Positions 24,761 to 31,368 of a stretch of DNA of 64,000 bases are shown here, piece after piece (the first letter of the stretch is position 1; every line of letters begins with the position of its first letter). The position numbers and the translations under genes are program-made. The stretch spans positions 434,001 through 498,000 of the forward strand of contig CAIQVH010000031.1 in assembly GCA_903875215.1 (NCBI GenBank). The letters run 5' to 3'. The notes beneath the pieces were generated by a model. That model did no database searches. It saw only the letters and a list, made by a program, of their open reading frames with translations, and was not told the origin of the DNA. This DNA is from an uncultured Anaerolineae bacterium (lineage in GTDB: Bacteria > Chloroflexota > Anaerolineae > Anaerolineales > Villigracilaceae).

Positions 24761-25215
24761 AGGCGACAAGTTAGAGGCTAGAGGTCAGAGATGGCGATCA
24801 CGACGTATCGAGATTTGGAAGTTTATCAACTTTCGATGCAAGCGTTGGTCAAAGTTCACAAGATTGTACTGAGTTTCCCCGATTTCGAACGTTTCGCGCT
24901 GGCTGACCAACTGCGCCGGGCAAGCAAATCCATCCCGGCCAAGATCGCAGAAGGCGACGGACGGCGCAAATCGGCTAAGGAGTTCAAGCATTTTCTGTCA
25001 ATCTCGCTTGGTTCGGCCAATGAAATGGTTGTGCATCTGGAAATCACCCGTCAACTCGAGTACGCTAAAGTTGACACCTGCAACGAACTGATTGAGGAGT
25101 ACACACTCATCTGCAAAAAACTCTACCGGCTGATGGAAAACTGGCACACCATACCCACATCCCAGCCGCCTCCGACCTGCGACTTCTAACCTCCGACCTC
25201 CAAACAGGAGCCCTT
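24761..25215. repeat. Inserted cassette with inverted flanks between eutC and eutL
   Basis: Left flank (24761-24790) carries TTAGAGGCTAGAGGTCAGAG. The right flank (25165-25209) carries CGACCTGCGACTTCTAACCT and CTCCGACCTCC, whose complement repeats the AGGTCGGAG theme. The only gene between is the four-helix-bundle protein. The 15-mer CCGACCTGCGACTTC at 25172 recurs at 52441 inside the end of minE. Confidence 0.5.
24791..25189 (+). CDS. Four-helix-bundle protein (23S rRNA intervening-sequence / bAvd-like family)
   Basis: A 132-residue basic helical protein of the family first found in intervening sequences of 23S rRNA genes and related to the accessory protein Avd of diversity-generating retroelements. 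Diagnostic parts are YRDLEVYQLSMQALVKVHKI at 6-25, FALADQLRRASKSIPAKIAEG and KEFKHFLSISLGSANEM. Its last residues, PPPTCDF, are encoded by the flanking repeat. No rRNA, reverse transcriptase or template repeat is nearby. It has no known role in ethanolamine use, so it is most likely a small mobile-like cassette that settled in the operon. It could instead bind RNA of the operon; this is untested. Confidence 0.88.
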   Translation: MAITTYRDLEVYQLSMQALVKVHKIVLSFPDFERFALADQLRRASKSIPAKIAEGDGRRKSAKEFKHFLSISLGSANEMVVHLEITRQLEYAKVDTCNELIEEYTLICKKLYRLMENWHTIPTSQPPPTCDF

Positions 25216-25872
25216 ATGGCAATTCTCGATCCCATCTACGCCAACCCGCTCTCGGTTCGCATGATCCCCAACGTGGACGCGAACTTTGCCGAACAGTTAA
25301 AACTGCGTCCCGACCAGCGCTCCATCGGCCTGATCACCGCCGACAACGATGACGCCACCTACGTCTCGGTCGACGAAGCCACCAAAATGGCCGATGTTGA
25401 AGTCGTTTATGCGCGCTCGTTCTACGCTGGTGCGGCGCACGCCTCCGGGCTGCTTTCCGGCGAGATTATGGCGATCATCGCCGGGCCAAATCCTGCCGAA
25501 GTGCGCGCCGGGTTGAACGCGGCACTAAACTACATGAAAACAGAAGCCATCTGGTATTCGGCCAACGAGAATGCTTCGATCGCCTTTTTCCCGCACCTGA
25601 TCTCGCGCACCGGATCGTACCTTTCCACAGTTTGCAACATTCCGCTGGGAGCGCCGATCGCTTACCTGGTTGCGCCGCCGATGGAAGGCCTGGTCGCGCT
25701 GGATGCGGCGCTCAAGGCTTCGGCCACACAAATCTGCTCGCTGACCATGCCGCCATCCGAAACCAACTACATGGGCGTCATGCTGACCGGCGACCAGCCC
25801 GCCTGCAAAGCCGCGACGATTGCCTTCCGCGAGATGGTGCTCGAAATCGCCCGCGACCCAATAAAATACTAG
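25216..25872 (+). CDS. eutL: Microcompartment shell protein EutL (tandem BMC)
   Basis: A 218-residue shell protein with two BMC domains in tandem that forms pseudohexameric trimers, in E. coli with a gated pore. The opening IYANPLSVRMIPNVDANFAEQL and the segments IGLITADNDDATYVSVDEATKMADVEVVYA and ENASIAFFPHLISRTGSYLS are typical of EutL. It starts after AACAGGAG. It follows the inserted cassette and precedes a pair of head-to-head repeats. Confidence 0.94.
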   Translation: MAILDPIYANPLSVRMIPNVDANFAEQLKLRPDQRSIGLITADNDDATYVSVDEATKMADVEVVYARSFYAGAAHASGLLSGEIMAIIAGPNPAEVRAGLNAALNYMKTEAIWYSANENASIAFFPHLISRTGSYLSTVCNIPLGAPIAYLVAPPMEGLVALDAALKASATQICSLTMPPSETNYMGVMLTGDQPACKAATIAFREMVLEIARDPIKY

Positions 25873-25880
25873 AAAACCGT

Positions 25881-25979
25881 TGGTCGAGTAGCCCTGAACG
25901 TTCTTGGTGAAGGGCGTATCGAGACCAACAATATTACCGGGTCTCGATACGGCGGCAAAATTCGCCGCCTACTCGACCC
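25881..25979. repeat. Head-to-head pair of GGTCGAGTA...GTATCGAGACC repeats before eutE
   Basis: One copy spans about 25881-25926 and a second, inverted, 25939-25979. A further copy lies at 29390-29455 before eutJ. It occupies nearly the whole gap and leaves eutE with only a weak AAGG ribosome-binding site. Confidence 0.65.
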
Positions 25980-25999
25980 TCGTACAAAAAGGCAAACCT

Positions 26000-27496
26000 A
26001 TGCCCGAACTCGATAACGATCTGCTTTCCATCCAAGAAGCCCGCACACTGGCTGTCGCCGCGCGCGAGGCGCAGAAACAATTTGTCCACGCCTCGCAAGC
26101 CGAGGTCGACCGTATCTGCCAGGCCATGGCCGAAGCCGCCTATGCCGCATCCGAACGCCTAGGCCGCATGGCCGCCGAAGAAACCGGCTACGGCGTCCCG
26201 GAGCATAAAACGCTCAAAAACGTGCTCTCATCCAAACTGCTTTGGGAAGCCATCAAGGACATTCCCACGGTCGGCGTGGTCCGACACGATATCAAAAAGA
26301 AAATCTACGACATCGCCTGGCCGATGGGCGTGGTGGCGGCACTGACTCCCAGCACCAACCCGACTTCGACCACCATGTTCAAGACGCTGATCTCGGTCAA
26401 GGCGCGCAATGGCATCGTCGTTGCGCCGCACCCGTATGCGGCGAAATGTTCCGCAGAAACCTCGCGCCTGATGGCAGAAGCCGGGGAACGCGCCGGGATG
26501 CCCAAAGGGCTGGTTTCGTGCATGACGAAGGTCACTTTGCCGGGCACGCAGGAATTGATGAAGCACAAATATGTGGCCGTCATCCTGGCCACCGGCGGCT
26601 CGGATATGGTGCGCGCAGCGCATTCAGTCGGGAAACCGGCTTACGGCGTCGGCCCCGGCAATGTGCCGGTCTACGTCGACCGGTCGGCGGATCTGGCGCG
26701 AGCGGCGAAATATATCGTCGCTTCGAAGGCCTTCGATCATTCCGTGATTTGCGCCACTGAGCAGGCCGTCGTGGCCGATAAACCGATCGCGGCGCAGCTC
26801 GAAGAGTTGATGAAGGCTGAAGGCGCGTACTTCGTCAATGACGAGCAGGCCCGCGCCCTGGGCGAAATCCTGTTTGTCGGGCACCTGCCCAACCCGAAAT
26901 CGGTTGGCAAGAGTCCGCAGCAGCTGGCGCAGATGTGCGGGATCAGCGTCCCGGCTACCGCGCGGATTCTCGTCGCGAAGCTAAAAGGCGTCGGCCCGAG
27001 TGAACCGCTCTCCGGCGAGAAATTGACCACCGTCCTCGGCTGGTACGAGACTGACGGCTGGGAATCCGGCTGCGAGCGCAGTCTCGAACTGATCAATTAT
27101 GGCGGACGCGGCCACTCGCTGGTCATCCACGCCCAGGATGAAAAAGTCATCATGCAGTTCGGGTTGGAGAAACCGGTTTTCCGCATCCTGGTCAACACTT
27201 TTGGTACACTGGGCGCGACCGGATACACAACCGGTGTGATGCCGTCGATGACGCTCGGCTCTGGCGGGGTGGGCGGCGCAATTACGGGTGACAACATCAC
27301 CGTGCATCACCTGTACAATATCAAGCGCCTGGCCTATGAAATCAACCCGCCGCCGGAGGCTGCCATGCAGCCCGGTTCCACTGACGACCCGGCCCAGCTG
27401 GCCGGAAAAATATCCGCCGCCCCCGTTTCGGTCGGCGCGGCAGATGTTCAAATCGAGGAGATTGTCCGCCGCGTGCTGGCGGAGCTCAAAAAGTAA
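26000..27496 (+). CDS. eutE: CoA-acylating acetaldehyde dehydrogenase EutE
   Basis: A 498-residue enzyme that oxidises acetaldehyde to acetyl-CoA with NAD+ inside the shell. The ATG at 26000 is chosen because MPELDNDLLSIQEARTLAVAA starts the family core; the longer frame only translates the repeat. The core has APHPYAAKCSAET, the Rossmann region GGSDMVRAAHS and the catalytic cysteine in HSVICATEQ. E. coli EutE carries its shell-targeting helix at the N-terminus, but here a Gln/Pro/Ala-rich linker ends in IEEIVRRVLAELKK at the extreme C-terminus, an encapsulation-peptide-like amphipathic helix. Length exceeds E. coli EutE (467) because of this tail. Confidence 0.94.
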   Translation: MPELDNDLLSIQEARTLAVAAREAQKQFVHASQAEVDRICQAMAEAAYAASERLGRMAAEETGYGVPEHKTLKNVLSSKLLWEAIKDIPTVGVVRHDIKKKIYDIAWPMGVVAALTPSTNPTSTTMFKTLISVKARNGIVVAPHPYAAKCSAETSRLMAEAGERAGMPKGLVSCMTKVTLPGTQELMKHKYVAVILATGGSDMVRAAHSVGKPAYGVGPGNVPVYVDRSADLARAAKYIVASKAFDHSVICATEQAVVADKPIAAQLEELMKAEGAYFVNDEQARALGEILFVGHLPNPKSVGKSPQQLAQMCGISVPATARILVAKLKGVGPSEPLSGEKLTTVLGWYETDGWESGCERSLELINYGGRGHSLVIHAQDEKVIMQFGLEKPVFRILVNTFGTLGATGYTTGVMPSMTLGSGGVGGAITGDNITVHHLYNIKRLAYEINPPPEAAMQPGSTDDPAQLAGKISAAPVSVGAADVQIEEIVRRVLAELKK

Positions 27497-27497
27497 G

Positions 27498-27590
27498 GGC
27501 GACCCGCCCTGCCCGAACAAGCACCCCTACAAACGGGATGGTTCGGCAAATCGTGGCGACTGATATCCCTGAAGGGTCGCCCCTACACAC
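27498..27590. repeat. Inverted GGGCGACCC/GGGTCGCCC intergenic repeat before eutM
   Basis: GGGCGACCC at 27498 and GGGTCGCCC at 27573 face each other across the gap, with a CCCTAC word beside the second arm. The AAGGAG site of eutM lies after it. Confidence 0.5.
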
Positions 27591-27622
27591 CACAACATTT
27601 TTTGTAACAAGGAGAGATTCCC

Positions 27623-27943
27623 ATGCCAGTAGACGTTTCCATGATTGCTCTCGGAATGGTCGAGACCAAAGGCCTGATCGGCTCCATCGAAGCCGCGGAT
27701 GCGATGGTCAAAGCCGCCAATGTGACCCTGATCGGCAGTGAATATGTCGGCGGCGGGTTTGTGACCGTGATGGTGCGCGGTGATGTCGGCGCTGTAAAAG
27801 CCGCCACAGATGCCGGTGCCGCTGCGGCCAAGCGCGTTGGCGAGCTGGTGTCGGTGCACGTCATTCCTCGCCCGCATGCGGATGTCGAGATGATCCTGCC
27901 CCAACAGAGCAAAGGCTCCTTCGGCGGCAAATCCGGCAAGTAA
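27623..27943 (+). CDS. eutM: Major hexameric microcompartment shell protein (BMC-H, EutM-like)
   Basis: A 106-residue single BMC-domain protein that forms the hexameric tiles of the shell. [30 protein letters not shown], the G-G-G-F-V-T pore-side loop, [35 protein letters not shown] and the short C-terminal tail are all standard. It starts after AAGGAGAG. It is the only single-domain BMC-H gene of the locus, so it probably makes up most of the facets. Confidence 0.95.
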   Translation: MPVDVSMIALGMVETKGLIGSIEAADAMVKAANVTLIGSEYVGGGFVTVMVRGDVGAVKAATDAGAAAAKRVGELVSVHVIPRPHADVEMILPQQSKGSFGGKSGK

Positions 27944-27954
27944 AAAGACCTTTT

Positions 27955-28031
27955 AACCACAAAGTGCACGACGGACACAAAATTTAAGTGCTCCTTCGTG
28001 AGACTTTGTGTCCGTCGTGGTAAAAGGTTTT
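27955..28031. repeat. Imperfect palindrome ACCACAAAG...GTCGTGGT before eutQ
   Basis: ACCACAAAGTGCACGACGGACAC faces its near-complement ending in GTGTCCGTCGTGGT around 28018. The element ends at the eutQ start, supplying AAAGG as its ribosome-binding site. Confidence 0.6.
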
Positions 28032-28595
28032 ATGCCGAGACAACTCTTTACTGCTGCCGACATTCGACGTGTCGCGCGTGAGCAGCTATCTGACCTGCTG
28101 ATTCTCAGCCCGGACGATCTTATCACCCCCGAGGCTGTGGATGTCGCGCGCGAATTAGGCGTCCGGCTGGTAAGGGAAGCTCCCTCCAGCCCGGCAGCGG
28201 CCGACCCTCCGACACGGCCTGCCCTTCCAGTGGCGCTCCCGCCGCTGAAAATGGTGCTTGGCGCCTCGGTCGTTTTGGATCCTTTCGGCGAGGGGCTGGC
28301 AACGCCCGGCACCAATGTCCGCCTGAAGGATGTGGTCAGCTCCGCAGATGGTTCCTCGATGGCAGCCGGTTACATGGCGCTCGAAAAGGGCGAATTTCCC
28401 TGGACGCTGACCTACGACGAGGTCGATATCGTGCTTGAAGGCGAGCTGGTCATCACGCGCGGCGAGGTCGCCGTACATGGTGGCCCCGGTGACGTGATTT
28501 TTATACCCAAAGGCTCAAGCATCACCTTTGGCACACCCAGCCAGGTGCGCTTCATTTATGTCGCCTTCCCGGCCAACTGGAACGAACTCGGATGA
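28032..28595 (+). CDS. eutQ: EutQ-like cupin protein of the microcompartment
   Basis: A 187-residue protein. The ATG at 28032 is preferred because MPRQLFTAADIRRVAREQ begins the family N-terminus and AAGG lies at the right distance. Residues 1 to 50 are a small module shared with the next gene and with the gene at 31007, then a Pro/Ala linker to about 72, then a cupin barrel (LKDVVSSADGSSMAAGYMAL to the end). E. coli EutQ (233) is essential for ethanolamine use under anoxia and Salmonella EutQ has acetate kinase activity. The C-terminus overlaps the eutT start (ATGA), so the two are coupled. The acetate kinase role here is inferred from family alone. Confidence 0.85.
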   Translation: MPRQLFTAADIRRVAREQLSDLLILSPDDLITPEAVDVARELGVRLVREAPSSPAAADPPTRPALPVALPPLKMVLGASVVLDPFGEGLATPGTNVRLKDVVSSADGSSMAAGYMALEKGEFPWTLTYDEVDIVLEGELVITRGEVAVHGGPGDVIFIPKGSSITFGTPSQVRFIYVAFPANWNELG

Positions 28596-29380
28596 GCTTC
28601 ATCACCGAAAGCGAACTGCGCGAACTCTGGCAGAATGGGCGCGGGCAACTGCCGCCCTTTCCGCCTGGCACACGTTTTTCGACCGCCGCGCAGGATTTTC
28701 TCAAGACCAACCGCGTTGAAGTCCGTTTTGATGCCACGCCGACCGTTCAAGCCAATTCAAATCCTGATTGGAACAAGCCAGGAACATTCCCGGTCGTGCT
28801 GACTGGCCCCATGCCGGTCTGTAGTGAGTGCGGCCAACCGCTGCATGCCAAGCCGGAACATTTGACGCAAATCGACGCCGGGCATTTTGCCCCGAAAACG
28901 AGCCCGCGGCTGGTGTTTCGCGGCCGCATGGACAGCTTGAACGCCCTGGTAATGTTGACCGCCTCAACGGCGCGGCGTTGTGAACTACCCGAACTGGCCC
29001 AGCAACTCGACACGCTGGCCGCTTATTGTCGCGAGATTATGAGCGCCGAATACAACCTGCGCCCGGTCGCTGCGCTGACTCTGCTCGGAAAAAGCGAGGC
29101 CGAACTGCACGAGATCTCGCACTGGCCCGACCGTCACCTCGGCATCCCGCATCTCGTCCCTGGCCCGCATGACCACGAGATGCTGCACTGGCTGAACGTG
29201 CTACGAACCCAGTCACGCGAGGTGGAAGTCGTCGCCCTGCAGGCTTTTCCATCCGATTCGTTCGACCCGGCGGGCATCGGTGCGGGTCTAGCCCGCGCAT
29301 TAAACCGTCTTTCCTCGGCCGTCTACGTGCTTGAACTGTATTTTCAGGCCGGGAAGCTGAGCTGGAAAGTAAAAGGATAG
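28592..29380 (+). CDS. eutT: Corrinoid ATP:co(I)rrinoid adenosyltransferase EutT
   Basis: A 262-residue enzyme that makes adenosylcobalamin from ATP and reduced cobalamin, as required by ethanolamine ammonia-lyase. It aligns along its length with E. coli EutT (267): N-terminal MSFITESELRELW module, the metal-binding Cys77 and Cys80 in PVCSECGQPL, the RLVFRGRMDSLNALVML helix and the closing ALNRLSSAVYVLELYF. EutT-type enzymes use this cysteine motif to hold Fe(II) or Zn(II). It overlaps the eutQ end by four bases. Confidence 0.9.
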   Translation: MSFITESELRELWQNGRGQLPPFPPGTRFSTAAQDFLKTNRVEVRFDATPTVQANSNPDWNKPGTFPVVLTGPMPVCSECGQPLHAKPEHLTQIDAGHFAPKTSPRLVFRGRMDSLNALVMLTASTARRCELPELAQQLDTLAAYCREIMSAEYNLRPVAALTLLGKSEAELHEISHWPDRHLGIPHLVPGPHDHEMLHWLNVLRTQSREVEVVALQAFPSDSFDPAGIGAGLARALNRLSSAVYVLELYFQAGKLSWKVKG

Positions 29381-29389
29381 TTAAAACGG

Positions 29390-29455
29390 TAGACGAGTAG
29401 GCGGCGTGACTTCGGTACGCCAGGAACGCTACTCAACCGCCGCCGTATCGAGACC
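29390..29455. repeat. GACGAGTAGGCGG...GTATCGAGACC repeat abutting eutJ
   Basis: It shares its ends and orientation with the copy at 25881 and has an internal CGGTACGCC. It ends at the base before the eutJ ATG, which therefore has no visible Shine-Dalgarno sequence. Confidence 0.6.
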
Positions 29456-30304
29456 ATGAACCCAAACCTGACCGAACTCCTTTCCCGCACCGACGCTGTG
29501 ATGAACGGCCGCTCCAACGGCTGGCATCCTGACCCTGAGCTGATTTCGCCGCTGGGCGAATATCGCGGCACTTTGCATGTCGGCGTGGATTTGGGCACCG
29601 CATATACCGTATTAATCGTATTGGACGAAACCTACCAGCCGATCGCCGGGGCTTACCAGTTCGCGCAAATCGTCCGCGACGGGTTGGTGGTGGACTTTGT
29701 CGGTGCGGTGGCGCTTTTGCGCGAGATGAAGGCTCGTGTGGAGTCAAAACTCGGTTTCGAGTTAAAATCCGCAGCGTCCTCTTATCCGCCCGGCGTGGCG
29801 CAGGCTGAAGTCCGCGCCACGGCGAATGTGCTGTATGCCGCCGGGCTGGAATGTTCCGGGCTGGTGGACGAACCGACCGCTGCCAATAACGTTCTGAAAA
29901 TCGAGGACGGCGCGATTGTGGATGTCGGCGGCGGCACAACCGGCATTGCCATCTTGGAAAATGGCAAGGTCGTTTATACTGCCGACGAGCCAACCGGCGG
30001 AACGCATTTCTCGCTGGTAATTGCAGGCGCAAAAAACATCAGTTTTGAACAGGCTGAGGAACTCAAGAAAAACCCCGTCGAGCAGCCGCGCCTGCTGCCG
30101 GTTATCCGCCCGGTGATGGAAAAAGTTGGAAGTATTGTCGGGCGTCACATCCGCGGCTATAACGTTAAAAAACTGTATCTGGTCGGCGGAACGTGCGCGT
30201 ACCCCGGCATGGATCGAGTCATTCAAGAATACACTGACATTGAAACCGTGGTTCCCGGCAGCCCGTTATTCGTCACCCCGCTGGGGATTGCCATGCACAA
30301 CTAA
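29456..30304 (+). CDS. eutJ: EutJ, Hsp70-like chaperonin of the ethanolamine operon
   Basis: A 282-residue protein of the actin/Hsp70-like ATPase fold, matching EutJ (about 278). GVDLGTAYTVLIVLDE near residue 43 is the phosphate-1 loop, VDEPTAANNVL and DVGGGTTGIAIL form the next nucleotide-binding elements, and GGTCAYPGM is the adenosine loop. The precise role of EutJ is not known; a chaperone or reactivation function is assumed. It ends nine bases before the next shell gene. Confidence 0.92.
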   Translation: MNPNLTELLSRTDAVMNGRSNGWHPDPELISPLGEYRGTLHVGVDLGTAYTVLIVLDETYQPIAGAYQFAQIVRDGLVVDFVGAVALLREMKARVESKLGFELKSAASSYPPGVAQAEVRATANVLYAAGLECSGLVDEPTAANNVLKIEDGAIVDVGGGTTGIAILENGKVVYTADEPTGGTHFSLVIAGAKNISFEQAEELKKNPVEQPRLLPVIRPVMEKVGSIVGRHIRGYNVKKLYLVGGTCAYPGMDRVIQEYTDIETVVPGSPLFVTPLGIAMHN

Positions 30305-30312
30305 GGAGAAAT

Positions 30313-30936
30313 ATGGGCGACCAATTTTCATTACGCTGTTACTCTTACATCGACCGTATGCAGCCGCAATACGCGGCTTTTGTGGGCACCGTGACCCAGG
30401 GCGACCTGCCCACCGAGGGCATGGCCGCGCTGTATATCGAGGTTGCGCCGGGCAACGAAGTTTTCCGCCTGGTGGATATCGCCGTCAAAGCGACGGAAGC
30501 CAAACCAGGCGCGCAGATCGTCGAGCGCGAATTTGGCATGTTCGAAATCCACTCCCGCTCGCAGTCGGAAGTGCTGGAAGCCGGGCGGATCGTGCTGGAA
30601 CGGATCGGGCTAAAAATCGAAGATCGCGTCAAACCGGAAATCGCATCGGTACAAATCATCACCAACATTGACCCGTATCAATCCCAACTGCTGAATCGTT
30701 TTCGGCGCGGCTCAATGCTCGTGCCCGGTGAAACCATGCTGGTGCTGGAATGCGCCCCGGCGGCGTATATCAACTACGCCCTGAATGAAGCCGAAAAAGG
30801 CGCGAACATCAAGGTGCTGCATGTCTCCTCGGTGGGACGGTTTGGCCGCATGTGGCTTTCCGGCTCCGAAGCAGAGATTTTAACGGCGCGCAACGCCGCG
30901 GTAACAGCCATTGAAAACATGGAAGGCAAAGGCTAG
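30313..30936 (+). CDS. Tandem shell protein with two EutS/PduU-like (permuted) BMC domains
   Basis: A 207-residue protein. Residues about 33 to 100 (MAALYIEVAPGNEVFRLVDIAVKATEAKPG...EAGRIVLERIGL) follow the EutS pattern in which a P-G-E/N-E loop leads into a D-x-A-x-K-A helix, the permuted BMC fold. Residues about 108 to 200 repeat a diverged version (VPGETMLVLECAPAAYINYALNEAEKGANI). EutS and PduU are single-domain hexamers; a tandem version would form trimers with pseudohexameric shape, perhaps at bent shell edges. It starts after AAGGAGA. Which shell position it fills is an inference. Confidence 0.8.
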   Translation: MGDQFSLRCYSYIDRMQPQYAAFVGTVTQGDLPTEGMAALYIEVAPGNEVFRLVDIAVKATEAKPGAQIVEREFGMFEIHSRSQSEVLEAGRIVLERIGLKIEDRVKPEIASVQIITNIDPYQSQLLNRFRRGSMLVPGETMLVLECAPAAYINYALNEAEKGANIKVLHVSSVGRFGRMWLSGSEAEILTARNAAVTAIENMEGKG

Positions 30937-30951
30937 TAGCCCCCCTTTGCT

Positions 30952-30982
30952 CCCCACCTTTGCGTTAATAGCGCAAAAGGGG
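30952..30982 (+). repeat. Hairpin before the small microcompartment-associated gene
   Basis: CCCC-A-CCTTTGCG faces GCGCAAAAGGGG around TTAATA. It has no T run and lies 25 bases before the next start, so it is probably an mRNA hairpin. Confidence 0.4.
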
Positions 30983-31006
30983 TAAAAGCCAGAAAGAAAG
31001 GTCAAC

Positions 31007-31297
31007 ATGCCAAAAATCTTTTACACCGAACGCGATATTGATGACTTGTACGCCCGCGGCGTAACCTGTCTCGACGTCCACGATGGCGTGGTACTGACCG
31101 ATCTGGCGCGCGAGCGGATGTTCAAATATGGCATGGCGCCCAACCGGGTCGATCCCAAAAAGCACGTCGAGGATGACCCATCTGCAGTGATCATTCACCG
31201 GGTCAAGGCGGCGGTGCTGGCTCGGCTGGACGGTCAGGTGGATGCGGCCATCCTGGAGGCTGTGGTGGCCCGCGTGGTAAGCGAAATGATGAAATAA
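31007..31297 (+). CDS. Small microcompartment-associated protein, unknown function
   Basis: A 96-residue protein I cannot assign to a named Eut or Pdu family. Residues 1 to 45 (YTERDIDDLYARGVTCLDVHDGVVLTDLARERMFKYGM) match in pattern the N-terminal modules of the EutQ and EutT proteins of this operon: aromatic, Thr/Ile, two residues, acidic-aliphatic, then G...L.., then L/F-T/S..A and a helix. Residues 60 to 96 form an amphipathic helix (VIIHRVKAAVLARLDG and AILEAVVARVVSEMMK) that resembles shell-targeting helices. It starts after AAAGG and is the last gene before a strong terminator. It may be an adaptor joining enzymes and shell. Confidence 0.75.
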   Translation: MPKIFYTERDIDDLYARGVTCLDVHDGVVLTDLARERMFKYGMAPNRVDPKKHVEDDPSAVIIHRVKAAVLARLDGQVDAAILEAVVARVVSEMMK

Positions 31298-31307
31298 CAG
31301 TAGAAGC

Positions 31308-31355
31308 AAAAAGCCCCCCGGCGCTGATCAACCTTCCAGTGCCGGGGGGCTTTCG
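31308..31355. terminator. Strong bidirectional terminator ending the microcompartment run
   Basis: AAAGCCCCCCGGC pairs perfectly with GCCGGGGGGCTTT. A and T tracts on both sides let it end the plus-strand eut run and the minus-strand aminotransferase gene. Confidence 0.85.
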
Positions 31356-31368
31356 ATTTAATTCGCCA

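Noticed and set aside
24791-25189. A 23S rRNA gene with an intervening sequence
   Set aside because: The four-helix-bundle protein is present, but no rRNA sequence flanks it.
24761-25215. A diversity-generating retroelement
   Set aside because: An Avd-like protein alone is not enough: no reverse transcriptase, template repeat or variable repeat with adenine changes was seen.
25881-29455. A CRISPR array formed by the repeated elements
   Set aside because: The copies are few, unevenly spaced, palindromic over their full length and of different families. No cas genes are present.
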